The position numbers and the translations under genes were made by a program. A DNA stretch of 64,000 nt from Dugong dugon (taxonomy: Eukaryota > Chordata > Mammalia > Sirenia > Dugongidae): NCBI GenBank assembly GCA_030035585.1, contig CM057462.1, forward strand, positions 67,986,734 through 68,050,733. Direction: 5' to 3'. Below are positions 15,442-27,400 of this stretch, in pieces (position 1 is the stretch's first letter; every line of letters starts with the position of its first letter). The notes under the pieces were generated by a model. That model was not told where the DNA came from and made no database searches. It saw only the letters and a program-made list of their open reading frames with translations.

Positions 15442-18400
15442 TCATAGCTCATCCTTGTGCCTTGACTCACTGCCTGAGAGAGATTCTTCTACTTGTTGAT
15501 GGCGGCCCTGCTGGGCTCCCAGGGGCTGCTCCTGGGGGAGGTCCACCTCTTCGGGGCTAAAGAGCATCTTCACCAGGTCGTCTGCCTGCACTCTGTCCTA
15601 CAAGCACAAACCCCTGCCTATTCAGAGAGGCCTCCAGACCAGGTACTCTGTCTACCAGGTGGCTACTTCCTGGAGAACAGTAACGGCCTGGAGTCCACCT
15701 CCTTCTCAAAGCAGGCCTGCTCTCTGTGCAGACTGCTGAGGTGGGGCTCAAGGAGGGAACCAAGAACTCTGGACTGCTCCCCATCTCGGCACCCCAACCT
15801 ACCTGGAGCCCCATTTACAGGTAAGGAAGAAGGCCCATGGAGGATGAGGCAGTGGCCAGGGGGATATAGCTGGAGCTGGGAGTCTCTCTGGACTCCAGGT
15901 CCAGTGCTCCTTTCATGTCTAAGCCACCAGCACAAGGGTTCGGAGAAGGAGGAAGAGGGCAGGATGGGCCTTCCTGGAACAGATCACCCAGCCCACGACT
16001 CTCACCCGCTCACTGTGGCGAGGGTCCAAGGTGAACCACAGGGCGATGGCACAGCGCTGCCCCCTGGTGACAGCCTTCACTCCATGCGGGTTCTCAGTGC
16101 CTGAAGAGAATCCCACAGCCCGTCCACACTGGGGCTGCACCTCCGCCTAAGGGGGTGAAAAAAAAAGGAAGGATGTGGGGTGTGCACAGGACAAAGACTG
16201 TAACTGCCCTAAGAAGAGGTACGGGATCATTAGGGTCCAGAACTGAGGGACCCTTCAGCTTGGCTTCCCAGAGCTAACGAGAAAGGGTGACCAGTCAGAG
16301 GAACAACTGACATATCTCAAAGCCCCTCTGGTCTTGGGGGGAGCGGAGGGTGGGCACCAGGAAGCCCAACTGTCCATTATACCCCTGCACATCAGCCCTA
16401 GAACACAGGCTTTTGTCTCCAGGGCTGAGGACGAGGGGCACTCACCGTCACAGTCTTGGCATCTAGTTCAGTGAAGTAGAAGTTTCCTCCATCAAAGTCC
16501 CCATTTAGGTAAAGAATGGCACTGGGAACAGCAGAGAGCACCTCAGTATGGCCTGTCCTCCCCCCGCTGCCCAGACGACCCCCAGCATGACCTGTCCCCC
16601 CCTCCACTGCCCAGACGACCCCCCGAGTATGGCCTGTCCTCCCCCCACTGCTCAGACGACCCCCAGAGTATGGCCTGTCCTCCCCCCACTGCCCAGACGA
16701 CCCCCAGAGTATGGCCTGTCCTCCCGCCACTGCCCAGACGACCCCCAGCACCGGTGCCTTCACCTGCAGTGCTCTCAGCCAGCAGCTGGAAGGCAGCATT
16801 TCTAGGAAGAAATCTTTCAAGAGCCTTCTCTGACACCAAACAAGCCCAACTCCCAACCTTCCCTCCCCTCCACTCTGCCCCAGAGAATTCACCATGCCTT
16901 CTCTGGGTACTTCTGTACCAAGTCCACACTTCACTGTGGTACCACTGATCACACTAAGATATAATGATTCCCTTGCTGTCTATTTTCCTATCCAAGAGGT
17001 CTACGGACGAGACTGGACTCTGGGAGCAGCAGTATCAAACCAGTGTGTGTGTGTGTGTTTAGGGGGCAGGTGTAGGGCCCTGGGGGGAGTAGGGACAGAA
17101 CAGGGCCTCAGAGCGAGAGCTGGCACCTGTAGTCCCGAAACGTGTAGGCCGGGGGCTCCTTGATGCACACGAGGGCCTCGGCGTTCAGGATGCAGTTGTC
17201 CACGTGGACTGGGTGGCTACTGTCCTTCCTCTCAGCCTGTGACTCTGCGGCCAAGGTAACCACGTTAGCACTGGGGCACCTCAGGGAACACCGCAGCCCC
17301 CCTTTTGGCACGGTAAGGGGTGCTTCCCAAAATGTATCAGGGTCTAAGGCTTAAATGTCCTCCCATTACCCCCATACACTCCAAAAACTCCTATTCATCC
17401 TGCAAAACTGCCATCACATCCTCTCGGAAGCCTTCCAGATTCCCCAGGTAGATTGACTGTAACTTCCTCTGTGCTACTGTCACTTCTCAGACTGGATTGC
17501 CAGTTATTTGTTTATGTTCGGCTCCCTGACTGGAACGAAAGGGACTGAATCCTGTTCTTCTCCATGTCTCAGCATCTAGCACAGTGCCTGGTGCACAGCC
17601 TGTGCTCAATGATGCTGTGGGTGAGGAGGCCCACCTTCGATCGCAGTGCGGCACACCAGGTGGGAGTAGGAGAAGTAGAGGGGTGTGTCCAGGCGGAAGT
17701 AGGACTCCATGACGCGTCGTACCTTCTCGGTCACGTTGTAGTATAGGTGGGCACTCTGAAGGGGAACTTTCCCTTCCTGTCCCAGCTGCCAAGGAGACTA
17801 GAGGTCAGCTGCCCCCGACTGCCCCTCTCCAGGCATCAGACCCCACTCCTCGTCCCCCTGTGGAAAGAGCAGTCTCTCTGCTTCCCACACACAGCACCCT
17901 GACCACATCTCCCTTCCCCTCTCCTTCAAGTTTCTTTTCGTGAAGGACCGTGCATCCTGCTCAGAATTACAACCCATGGAATCAGCCCAGTCTCCAGACG
18001 GCATGCTCATAACTTTGGATATTGGTCTTGTCTTGCTCATACTCTTTTTATTACACGTGGTAAACTCACTCAACCTAATACACCCTCCTTCCGTGGCAAC
18101 TGGAATGTCCACAGGCAGACAACTTTACGTCTCCTACCACTGCCCCCAACTTCTCCTCAAAGCCTAAGCTTCCCCTTCCTTCCCCAACTGGGGCAGGCAG
18201 ACTCCCCCTCTCCACACAATAGAAGGCAGAGCACTGAGTCTACCTTGAGGGCTTTGAAGACAGTGACGCCATAGAACTTTTCGTTGGGGGTGTGTGGGGA
18301 GGTTTGACCCCGGTAGCCATCTCCTGCAGTTGCTGCTGCCTACAAGGACAGGAAACAAGGTGAAATTAGCCAGAGTAGCTGAGGGCCCAGTAAGAGGCAG

Positions 18401-21400
18401 ACAGTGGCAGCAAGGGGCAGGCAAATGCTCAACACCTAAGAGGCACTTGGTAGTGAGGGAAGTTGGACCCTTTGGGCAGAAGGTAACATCACTGGTCTCC
18501 CTTACATTGGTCAGTCTCTGCAGCTCCCGACACTCATCATCAGAGATTACACCATCCATCACCACCCGCTGGGAACCATTCAGGAGCTTGGAGTTCATGG
18601 TGAGACTGATTCCTTCATAGAGCAGGGAGCCACCTGCAAAGCAATGACAAAATTCAGGCTAAATCGGGAAGCAGCTTAGCCAGAGGCTCTCCATCGGATA
18701 TTGTCTTCCTGTAAGGAATAGAAATTTCAGTCATTTCCTGTCCACCAGAGAAACCTCCTGCTCAGTCACTTCCAAAGGTAAGTGGTCCAGAGGGAAGGAC
18801 TTGGAGCTGAAAGACAGGAGATCCAAGTCCTTGTCCTAGCTCTACAGCTGAATGGCTGCTGGCTCTTGGGCCTTCACAAATTACCAAGGAAACATCATAC
18901 ACATTCCTAAAAACTGAGCTTCAGAGTCAGAAAGAACTGGGTTTGACTCCCAATCCTCCATTTATTGGCTGAGTGACCATGGCAAGTTACTCAAGGCTCA
19001 TAAGTTTGATGCTAGTTTGATGTAAAGAATAAATAAGGCAAGTCAAAAGCTTAGCACAAATTTGGCACACAGTGAGTGTTCAAAAAATTTCGCTCCGAGC
19101 ATATCGCTATCATCATCATTTATTTATTTATTTAAAATGGGGATCCCACAATGTGCCCAACCCACCTCCCAGGTAGTTCCGAAAATTAAGAGAAATAATG
19201 GTGTGAAAGCTGTCTGTAAACAAAGGAACACTGATCAGGCTCTTTCCACAGGCTAATCTTGTTAAATGAACTACTGTTAATTTAAGCAACAGTAGAGCAA
19301 AGGCCACCATTTCTCTCGTGTGTTTCTCATGCTGTCTCTCTGTACTGGGGCAACTTCACATCTTTATCGAGGCCTGTGCTAGACATTAAAAGGGACTGAC
19401 ACTTGAACACAGTACCTGTTCTCCAATAATTACACAAATACCCAGCATAAGGCAGACCACAAATGCCCTAAGGAGGTACAAGGTGCCTTGGAAGTTCAAA
19501 AGAAAGAGGGAGGGGACCCCAATCAGCTGGGAGATGAACCGAAGTTTGGGAGGATGTTATCTGAGCCGCCTTCATGGGCAAGGGTGATGGGCCATGCATT
19601 AGGTGGAGAGGTGAGCATGAACCAAGACTTGTGGGCAGAAAGCACGCCCAGGAAGAAGGAGCAGTTCACTTTGATGAAGGGAGGGAGTAAAGCGGGGAAA
19701 AGCAGAACATGTGGTTAAAGGGGTAGGCAGGGGTAGACTGGTCTAGGAACCATGAGTGGGAAGGGGTGGGCAGGCTGCACAAGGAGAGGTGAGTACAGAC
19801 AGGAGAGAGTGTGGGCCTGAAGCAGGCGTGCGGCAATGAAAAAGGCCAAGGGTTGGGGAGAGAGGTGAAAAACAGAGCAGAGACATAATCGGTAGGCCTT
19901 CCCAATGGACTAGAAGGACAGGCAAGGGAGGAGGAGGATCCAAAGAAGACCTGATGGTTTTGAGTCTTGGTAATAAAAAGGAAGATGGAAGTTGGGAGAA
20001 AACAGTTTGGGAGTGGGGACAGGATGAATTTTGAACACGTCCTGTAAATATTTCCTGAAGTGAACTAAGCTAGTATTATTATGAACAGAAGTCTTATTTC
20101 CTAACCAAAGGCCAACTCTCGCTGCTCTTTCCAGATGGAAGTCCTACTGGTGAGTTAGGAAGGACACAGAGGCTTCTGAAGGGTGGCCCACAGTGAGCTT
20201 TTCACTACTAGGGGTGCTACCTAGCTAATGCAGACACCCCCAAATGCGCTCTCACCTTCCCGAACCAGCATGCGCACATCCACCGACTCCTTAGTCTTCT
20301 CTTCCACAAGTGTCTCAATTTCCTTCATAAGGTTTCCGATCTCCTGGGAGATGCGTACAGCTGTTTCCCGTTCTGACCTGTGAGCAAAGCCACTCTGAGG
20401 ACTGTATTCCAGGGCCATCCTTGGGCTCCCACCCCAGCTTCCCAGACTGGGCCTGCCCACCCTGCCAGGAGTTCACAGCTGCCTGGGCCCAGGAAACCCT
20501 CCAGTGCCTCGTAAGACTGATCCAATCATGCAGTTTCTTCAAGGTCCTCACTTCTGTTTCTCTTGTAGTCTCTTGGGAATCACCTCCTCTGGAGTCCATG
20601 AATCCTAAAAGTAGGTCAGGAAAAAATGAACACCTACTTCATCTTCCAAGCCTCAGTGCATACACTAGGGTCTACAGGAGAAATCCAACTCATCACCTAG
20701 ACTCCTTTCAGGAGATAAAGTAGGAGGCTTCTGAACCTAAGACAGGATCCTGCCAGGATCCCCTTTTTATTTTTCTGTCTCTCACCCATCAGTTTTATGG
20801 GTCCCGTGTTTAGCCCAGCCCTCCGGTAGTTTTCTCCCCAGAGTCACACAGTGTGCCACACTCACCCACCCTTGCCCCATCTCGACCTTTCCTACCCCCC
20901 TGTGGCTCCTGCATCTTGGCTTACTGGATCAACAAAGGGAATTCCAAAAACATCATAAGCGAAGAAAAGCAGTTCTTTCTCCACCAGGCTTCGCTGTCGG
21001 TACTCCTGGGCACTCTGAGGAAACACAGTGGGAAGAATCTCCTAGGACTTGGCCCTGTCCTTTAACCCTTGGGGGTGCCTTTCCCTGGCACTCTCCACTG
21101 CTGCTCCCTGTGCGACCTGAGGCCTCACCTCAATCACTACTACACCTGGTCCCTGGTTGGGGACAAAAGCCACACGTCTGTGTTCAAGGTTTCCTCTGGC
21201 TCTTGCCCAACACACGCAGTACCTGATGGTGTACACCCAGGCTCCCCTTGAAAGGAAAAAGGCCTCCCCACCTGATCACTATCTCAGGCAGATGATCTAA
21301 TGATTCTTGGGAGATGTGGAACTAGAATTCAAAGAAGGCGAATTCCTTCTTGACTTTTACAGGGGTCCAATACTCAGGGAGGGAGGTAGGTGTTAAACAA

Positions 21401-24400
21401 TTCATGTGGTATTCATTTAATCTTTACAACCACCTTTTGAGGTTGATACTATGGACCTTATTTTACAAATGAAGAAACTGAGGTGCAGAAGGGATATGCA
21501 ACTTGTTTAAGGTGACACTATAGGAAGTGGTAGAGCAGGGACCTAGGTTCAAAGCCAGGTTTTCCTAATCCTCAAGCTCAAGCACTATCTGCTATGCCAC
21601 CTGCCTCCCCTAAGACTCTGGCAGCACCGCGTACCTCCGTGAGAGCAGCTGGGTCTGGCACTCTGGCCCTTCCCACGTATGCTCACCGGCAGGGCTTACC
21701 CAGGGCAGGGACACTGAACACTTCCTGGGTCACATCTCTCCCTAGGTGCCATGCCCATCAGGTGCTTGCGCACTGAGCCCTGCTAGTCTCCAAGCAGCAG
21801 AAGGAAGAGAAAAAGAAGACACAGTCAATTGAAATAAAAGACGAGGGCAGTTCAAGGAGGAAAATGTTAAAGGAGTCAACAAGTCCTGTATCATCTACTA
21901 TATTTACCCAAGAGGAAGATGACAATTTTCTCCTGAGGAATTTAAATTATTGGCTTCCTTCATTAAGTGCTAGATACCAACTTAGGTATGTCATCTCGTT
22001 TAACCCTCTCAACAACTCTATGAGGCTTCTAGGAAGCAAATCCCACTTCCATCATTTATGGTGAAGAGTACTGACTATCCCATGGACTGCCAGAAGAACG
22101 AACAAGTCTGTCTTGGAAGAAGGACAGCCGGAAAGCTCCTTAGAAGTGAGGATGGCCAGACTTTGTCTCATGTACTTTGGATATGTTATCAGGAAGGACC
22201 AGCCCCTGGAGAAGGACATCATGCTTGGTAAAGTAGAGGGTCAGTAAAAGAGAGGAAGACCCTCAAGAAGATGGATTGACACTGTGGTTGCAACAATGGG
22301 CTCAAACACAGCAACATTTGTGAGGATGGCACAGGACCAGGCAGTAATTCGTTCTGTTGTACGTAGGGTTGCTATGACTCAGAACCAACTTGGCGGCACC
22401 TAACAACATCATTTATTCACTCAACAAGTATTTATCGAGGATCAGGTACGGTGCCAGAAACTGGGACAAAGCAGGAAAACAAAGAGATTCTGGTTGCCAC
22501 TGACCAGCCACAGCCCACTAGGCAAGTTACTTTGCTCTCTAAGCTACAATGTCCTCATCTCTATAATGGGGAGAACAGCAGCCACTTCACAGGCAGGGCG
22601 GCTGTGATGAGTAAATGAACGATGGGTAAAACCACCTAGCATAGCACCTGGCTCAAGACAGGTGTTCAACAAATATTAGTTACCTCCTTCCCAGAAGGGA
22701 GTTCTGGTTTAAAATGGTAGATTGACCACATACGTTTATTTTTCCTCTCTCCCTCAGACTCACCAGTGTGACCATAAAAAAAGGGGGATGGGGGGAGGTA
22801 TTAACCAACCAAGACAAAGACACAGGAAGTGCCATCTGGTTCATATAGATGGTCACCATCTAGCGGCCAAAGAGGACAACTACAAGGTAACTGGTACACC
22901 CACGTGGGAGAGGACGGCAAGAGAAGAAAGGACCCTTGATCATTTCTACTGGAGACTCTCAGAACTCCAGAGCTAGGATGGAAGGGCCTTAGCTCTTTGT
23001 CTTCAGAGCATGGTGGTGACCCCACCTCACCAGGCTGCATGAGAATCAAATGAAATAAAGGCTCTTAAAGAATTCTATAAACTATAAAATGCTGAATACA
23101 TTTTAGGGGTGGTTATTTTGAATGACTTAGTAAGCTCCTCAATAAGTATTGGAAGTCTGTTACTGCCACATCATCCACCTGCTTCTCCCAATGAACAGAG
23201 GAAAATTAACCGCTTGAGCTGGATTACAGGTAGGGCAGAGGGCCTCTGAGGAAAGCACCCTGCTCCTCCTTCTGTGTTCCCTTGCTAGGTGAGCACTATC
23301 CCTGCTGTCTCTCAAGCTGGGAACTTGGTGCTTAGCTGGATATGAAGAGCGGGGAGGAGTGCAAACACCTCTGCATTCTGCTAATTCTTCCCCTAACTGT
23401 TCTCCTGCCTCTAGCACCTTCCTGTTCTGAGCCATCCACCATCACGTCTCGTCATGCCACTGCTTAAAGTTCTACAAGGGCTCACCACTGTTGACCCTAT
23501 GGAAGAGTGTTCAAGGTTTGGCTAGGCACTCAAGACCCATCACAATTTTACCCTCTCAGGCCTCATCGCTTGTCACTCCCCAGTATCACAGTTCACCTAG
23601 ATGGGACAATTGTCCAGGTTGTTTGCACATGTTGTCCTTTGTCTAGAAGGCCCTTTCCTGCCTCAGTTGTCTACCAAAGGCTTTTAAAACCAATCTTAAA
23701 CATCACTTTCTCTTGAAGTCTCCCTGACTTGCTCCTCAGTTGATGCTTCTCCAGGCTTCTACCGTAGCTTGGACATACCTCTATTCTATTCACTACAGTG
23801 TGCTTTAAATTTTTGTTTATATACCTTTTTTTTCCAGTCCAAGGAACTAGTCTTTTCTGTATCACCAGTGACCTAAGGTGTGTTTTAGGTGGCATTCAAA
23901 TATATAGCCAAAATAAATATATATAGCCAAAATAAATCCAGAGTATAAACAGACATAAATGTCGTGGCTATCGGTATTAGTTGCTGTTGACTAGACTCCA
24001 ACTCACGGTGACCCCACGTACAGCAGAACAAAACGTTGCCTGGTCCTGCACCATCTTTCGAGATCACTGATATGCTTGAGTCCACCACTGTGGCCACTAT
24101 GTGTTTTGAGGGCCTTCCAATCCAGGACTCATTCTCCAGCACTATGTCAGATAATGTTCTATTGTGACCCATAGGGTTTTCATTGGCTAATTTTTGGAAG
24201 TAGATCACCAGACCTTTCTTCCTAGTCTCTCCATCTGGAAGTGACACTGAAACTTGTCCATCATAGATGACCTTGCTGGTATTTGAAATACTGGTGGCAT
24301 AGCTTCCAGCATCATAGAAACACACAACCCACCACAGTATGACAAACAGACGGGTGGTGGCAGACATAACAGAAAAGTTCAAGTCTCCCTTCTTACCCTT

Positions 24401-27400
24401 GACCTGTAGGCCCACACCTCAGGAATAATTCTTATTAACAGTTTCTTATCAATCTGTCCAGGAAATTTTGAAACACATATGTTTATTTCAAAAAACATAA
24501 ACAGGATATAGTAAAATTATAGGTCTAAATCTTACTTCTTTTTTTGTCTTTACCTAAAAATAGCTCATGGAAAGCTTTTCACACTGGTGCATAGTAATGC
24601 ACCGCATGCAATATAAGAGCTGTCTGCATGTCACTGAATGAATGCACCATAATTTATTTAACCAATCCCCAAACTGATGGCAGTTAGCTTGTTTCCAGTT
24701 TTTTTTTGCCTTTTAAAACAATGTTCCAATGAATATCGTGCATTTACCTTTGCATGTATACCTGTATACCTACAGGATAAATCGCTGGCAACAGAATTGC
24801 TGGGTTGAACAGTCCAACTTACAGTCTTACCAACAGTGCACAAGTGTGCCTGTTTGCTCACTCTCTACATTTGCACAATATATCTGTTGAAAAACAAATG
24901 AATGGCCTCCAAAGTGATTGTAGCAATTTACCATTTTTTTCCCTGGCAACGTTAAAAACTAGTCCCAAGTTATAGCCATTTCTATACAGAATACAGGTGG
25001 GGTTTGGGAGAGATCAGCAGGACACAGGTGAGCAAGGTGCACACAGTGATCAGTCACACCCCCCGTGCCCTCCCCCATTTCTGGGCTGAGGTGGCTAAGG
25101 TCAGAGGTGAATAAACTGGCCATCTGCTACTTGGGTACCATCAGCAAGACCCCTGAGATGCTACATGTCCACCAAAACACTTTCTAGACACTGGCACAGT
25201 GCCTGTCAGTTTACAGAGTGCATTTATAATCACTGTCTCATTTGACCCTCATACCCACCCTGTACTGAACACACAGCAAGAATTATTATCCCATTTTAGA
25301 GAAGGGGAAACTGAGACTCAGAGAGGTGATGTGGTGGGCCTAAGATCACATACTGCTAGTATGTGGAGAAGCCGGGACTTGAGCCCAGACCAGTGACTTC
25401 AAATCCCCCTCACTGTTCTGGTCTCAAGAGTAGAGGGTGTAAGGTCTGGACAAGGTATACATATAACTATCATGTTATCAAACTTCATTAAGTTAAAAAC
25501 AGAAGACGTCTCGTGCTTTTAATTACAAAAATAATACCCATTTGCTGTAGAAAATTTAGAAAATATAAATGAGCAAAATACAAAAATCTCCCAGAAATAA
25601 CCACTGTTAGCGTTTCAGTGCATTTCATTCTAGTCCTTGCGTTATATAGATTTTCACTTGAGTGACATGGCAATAATGCTGAGAGATGGGGGAGAACAGA
25701 CAACGGCAGGAAGAATGGGATGGGGAGGAAAGAGGAGACAGCCAACAGGCGAGTGCGGGATAAAGACTGGCGTGAAGTAAGAAATGATGGCTCCTGGCCA
25801 AACGGTATTAGGTGCCAGAGAAGAGAAAGAACATGCCCGCAGAAAACAGACTTCTGGGCCCATAATGCTAACTAAGGCTCTCATCCGTTCCACTCACTTC
25901 CTATGCCCCCCTGCTCTCTGCGTGACAAGCTGTGTCAGTGCACTCACACCCAGCCCAACACCCTGCCCCACCCTGCACAAGCAGTGCTGACTCCCCTCCC
26001 ATACCCCACTCTCCTGCCCTCTGGTCTGAGGGCAGCGGGCAGCCACCCTAGCTAATGCGGGCCCCTCCCCTCACCTCACGGGGGCCAATGGATCTGGCTT
26101 GCTCCTCTCCCAGCATAGCTGTGTAGTAGGCCAGATTCTGGCTCATCACCTCATCGTTGGGGAAGAAGAGAAGATAGGTCTTGGCACATTCAATAGCCTG
26201 TGTATAATTCCCAACTGCAAAGAGGAAAAATAAAGGCTTAGAAGAAGGGGTCTAATCCTTGTGTACCAGGAACCACTTAGTGTTCAGTCCCAGCAAAGCT
26301 TGAAGACAATGACATGACAAGGTGACCCCATCCCATAACACTGCTGCCTGATTTTGGTGGGACAAGTTATAGAATATCTATAGCACATATATTTGATTTT
26401 AAGCTGTTCGATGACCTCAGGGTTGCCTAATATTGAAAATGAAAAGAATCAGAACCCTTTGTATACCCACATGTTCAATAATTCTGGCATTTCTCAAAAT
26501 CCTGGCATCCATATTCCCAATCATTGGACCAGCTTCAGGAATATTCCCCGTGTCTCCCTACCTTCTTTTCCCTATGGATTTCAGGAGAGGGGGGATATTA
26601 CAATAGCAGATCACCTTTTTGGCAAACTGGTTCTCATTCACGTGTGTTAATCACCTCAACTTGACTATGTTGTTGTGGCCATCAAGTCAATTCCGACTCA
26701 CAGTGACCCTATAGGACAGAGTAGAACTGCCCCATAGGGTTTCCAAGGCTGTCATCTTTAGAAGAGCAGATCACCAAGTCTTTTCTCCTTTGGAGCTAGT
26801 GGGTTCGAACCACTGACCTTTTAGTTAGCAGCCGAGCTCCTGATCATTGTGCCACCAGGGCTTCTTTAATCCAACTATAGAGACCTTATACTCTCAAATA
26901 CACTGTAATGTTGAGCATACAGTAGGAACTCAGTAAAGACCTGCCGATGTGTTGCTTTTTGGGATACAGATAGAGCCCCCAACAGCATTAATGCTATACT
27001 AGGAGGAAAGGCTGGGAAATGTCCCGTGAGTGGGTTTAAAATGGTAGCACACACTTACCTTTGCTATTACTTTTCATCTAAATGCATTTAATATAAATGC
27101 CATGGAAGGAGCAAGAGAGAGAGAGGTCCTAGAGACTCCTTCCCCCAGCTTTTAGCTGCTGGTACCAGCCAGTGGCTTGTAACCAAGTACCCAGGGATCA
27201 TCTGGCATGGTGTCTCCCACAGCCACAGAAAGAAGCAAGATGTGTTGAAGAAGTACAGTGGCCTTGCTTTAAGATCCTTAGTCAAAGGCAGAAGAGAAAG
27301 AGGAAAGAAGGCCTTACTGTTATAGTAGGCAAACTGCAGATAATTATAATGCGATGGCAGGAAGTCTTCAAAGGGCTTCTCTCGGCTGGGGTGGGTGGCA

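Noticed and set aside
16398-16952. 184-codon minus-strand frame with repeated GRLGSGGRTGH-like units
   Set aside because: It reads exon 13 of P3H1 and then the 41-bp minisatellite in intron 12; the protein repeat reflects the DNA repeat.
23885-24415. 176-codon minus-strand frame
   Set aside because: It lies wholly in an RTE-associated repeat; no start context or splice support.
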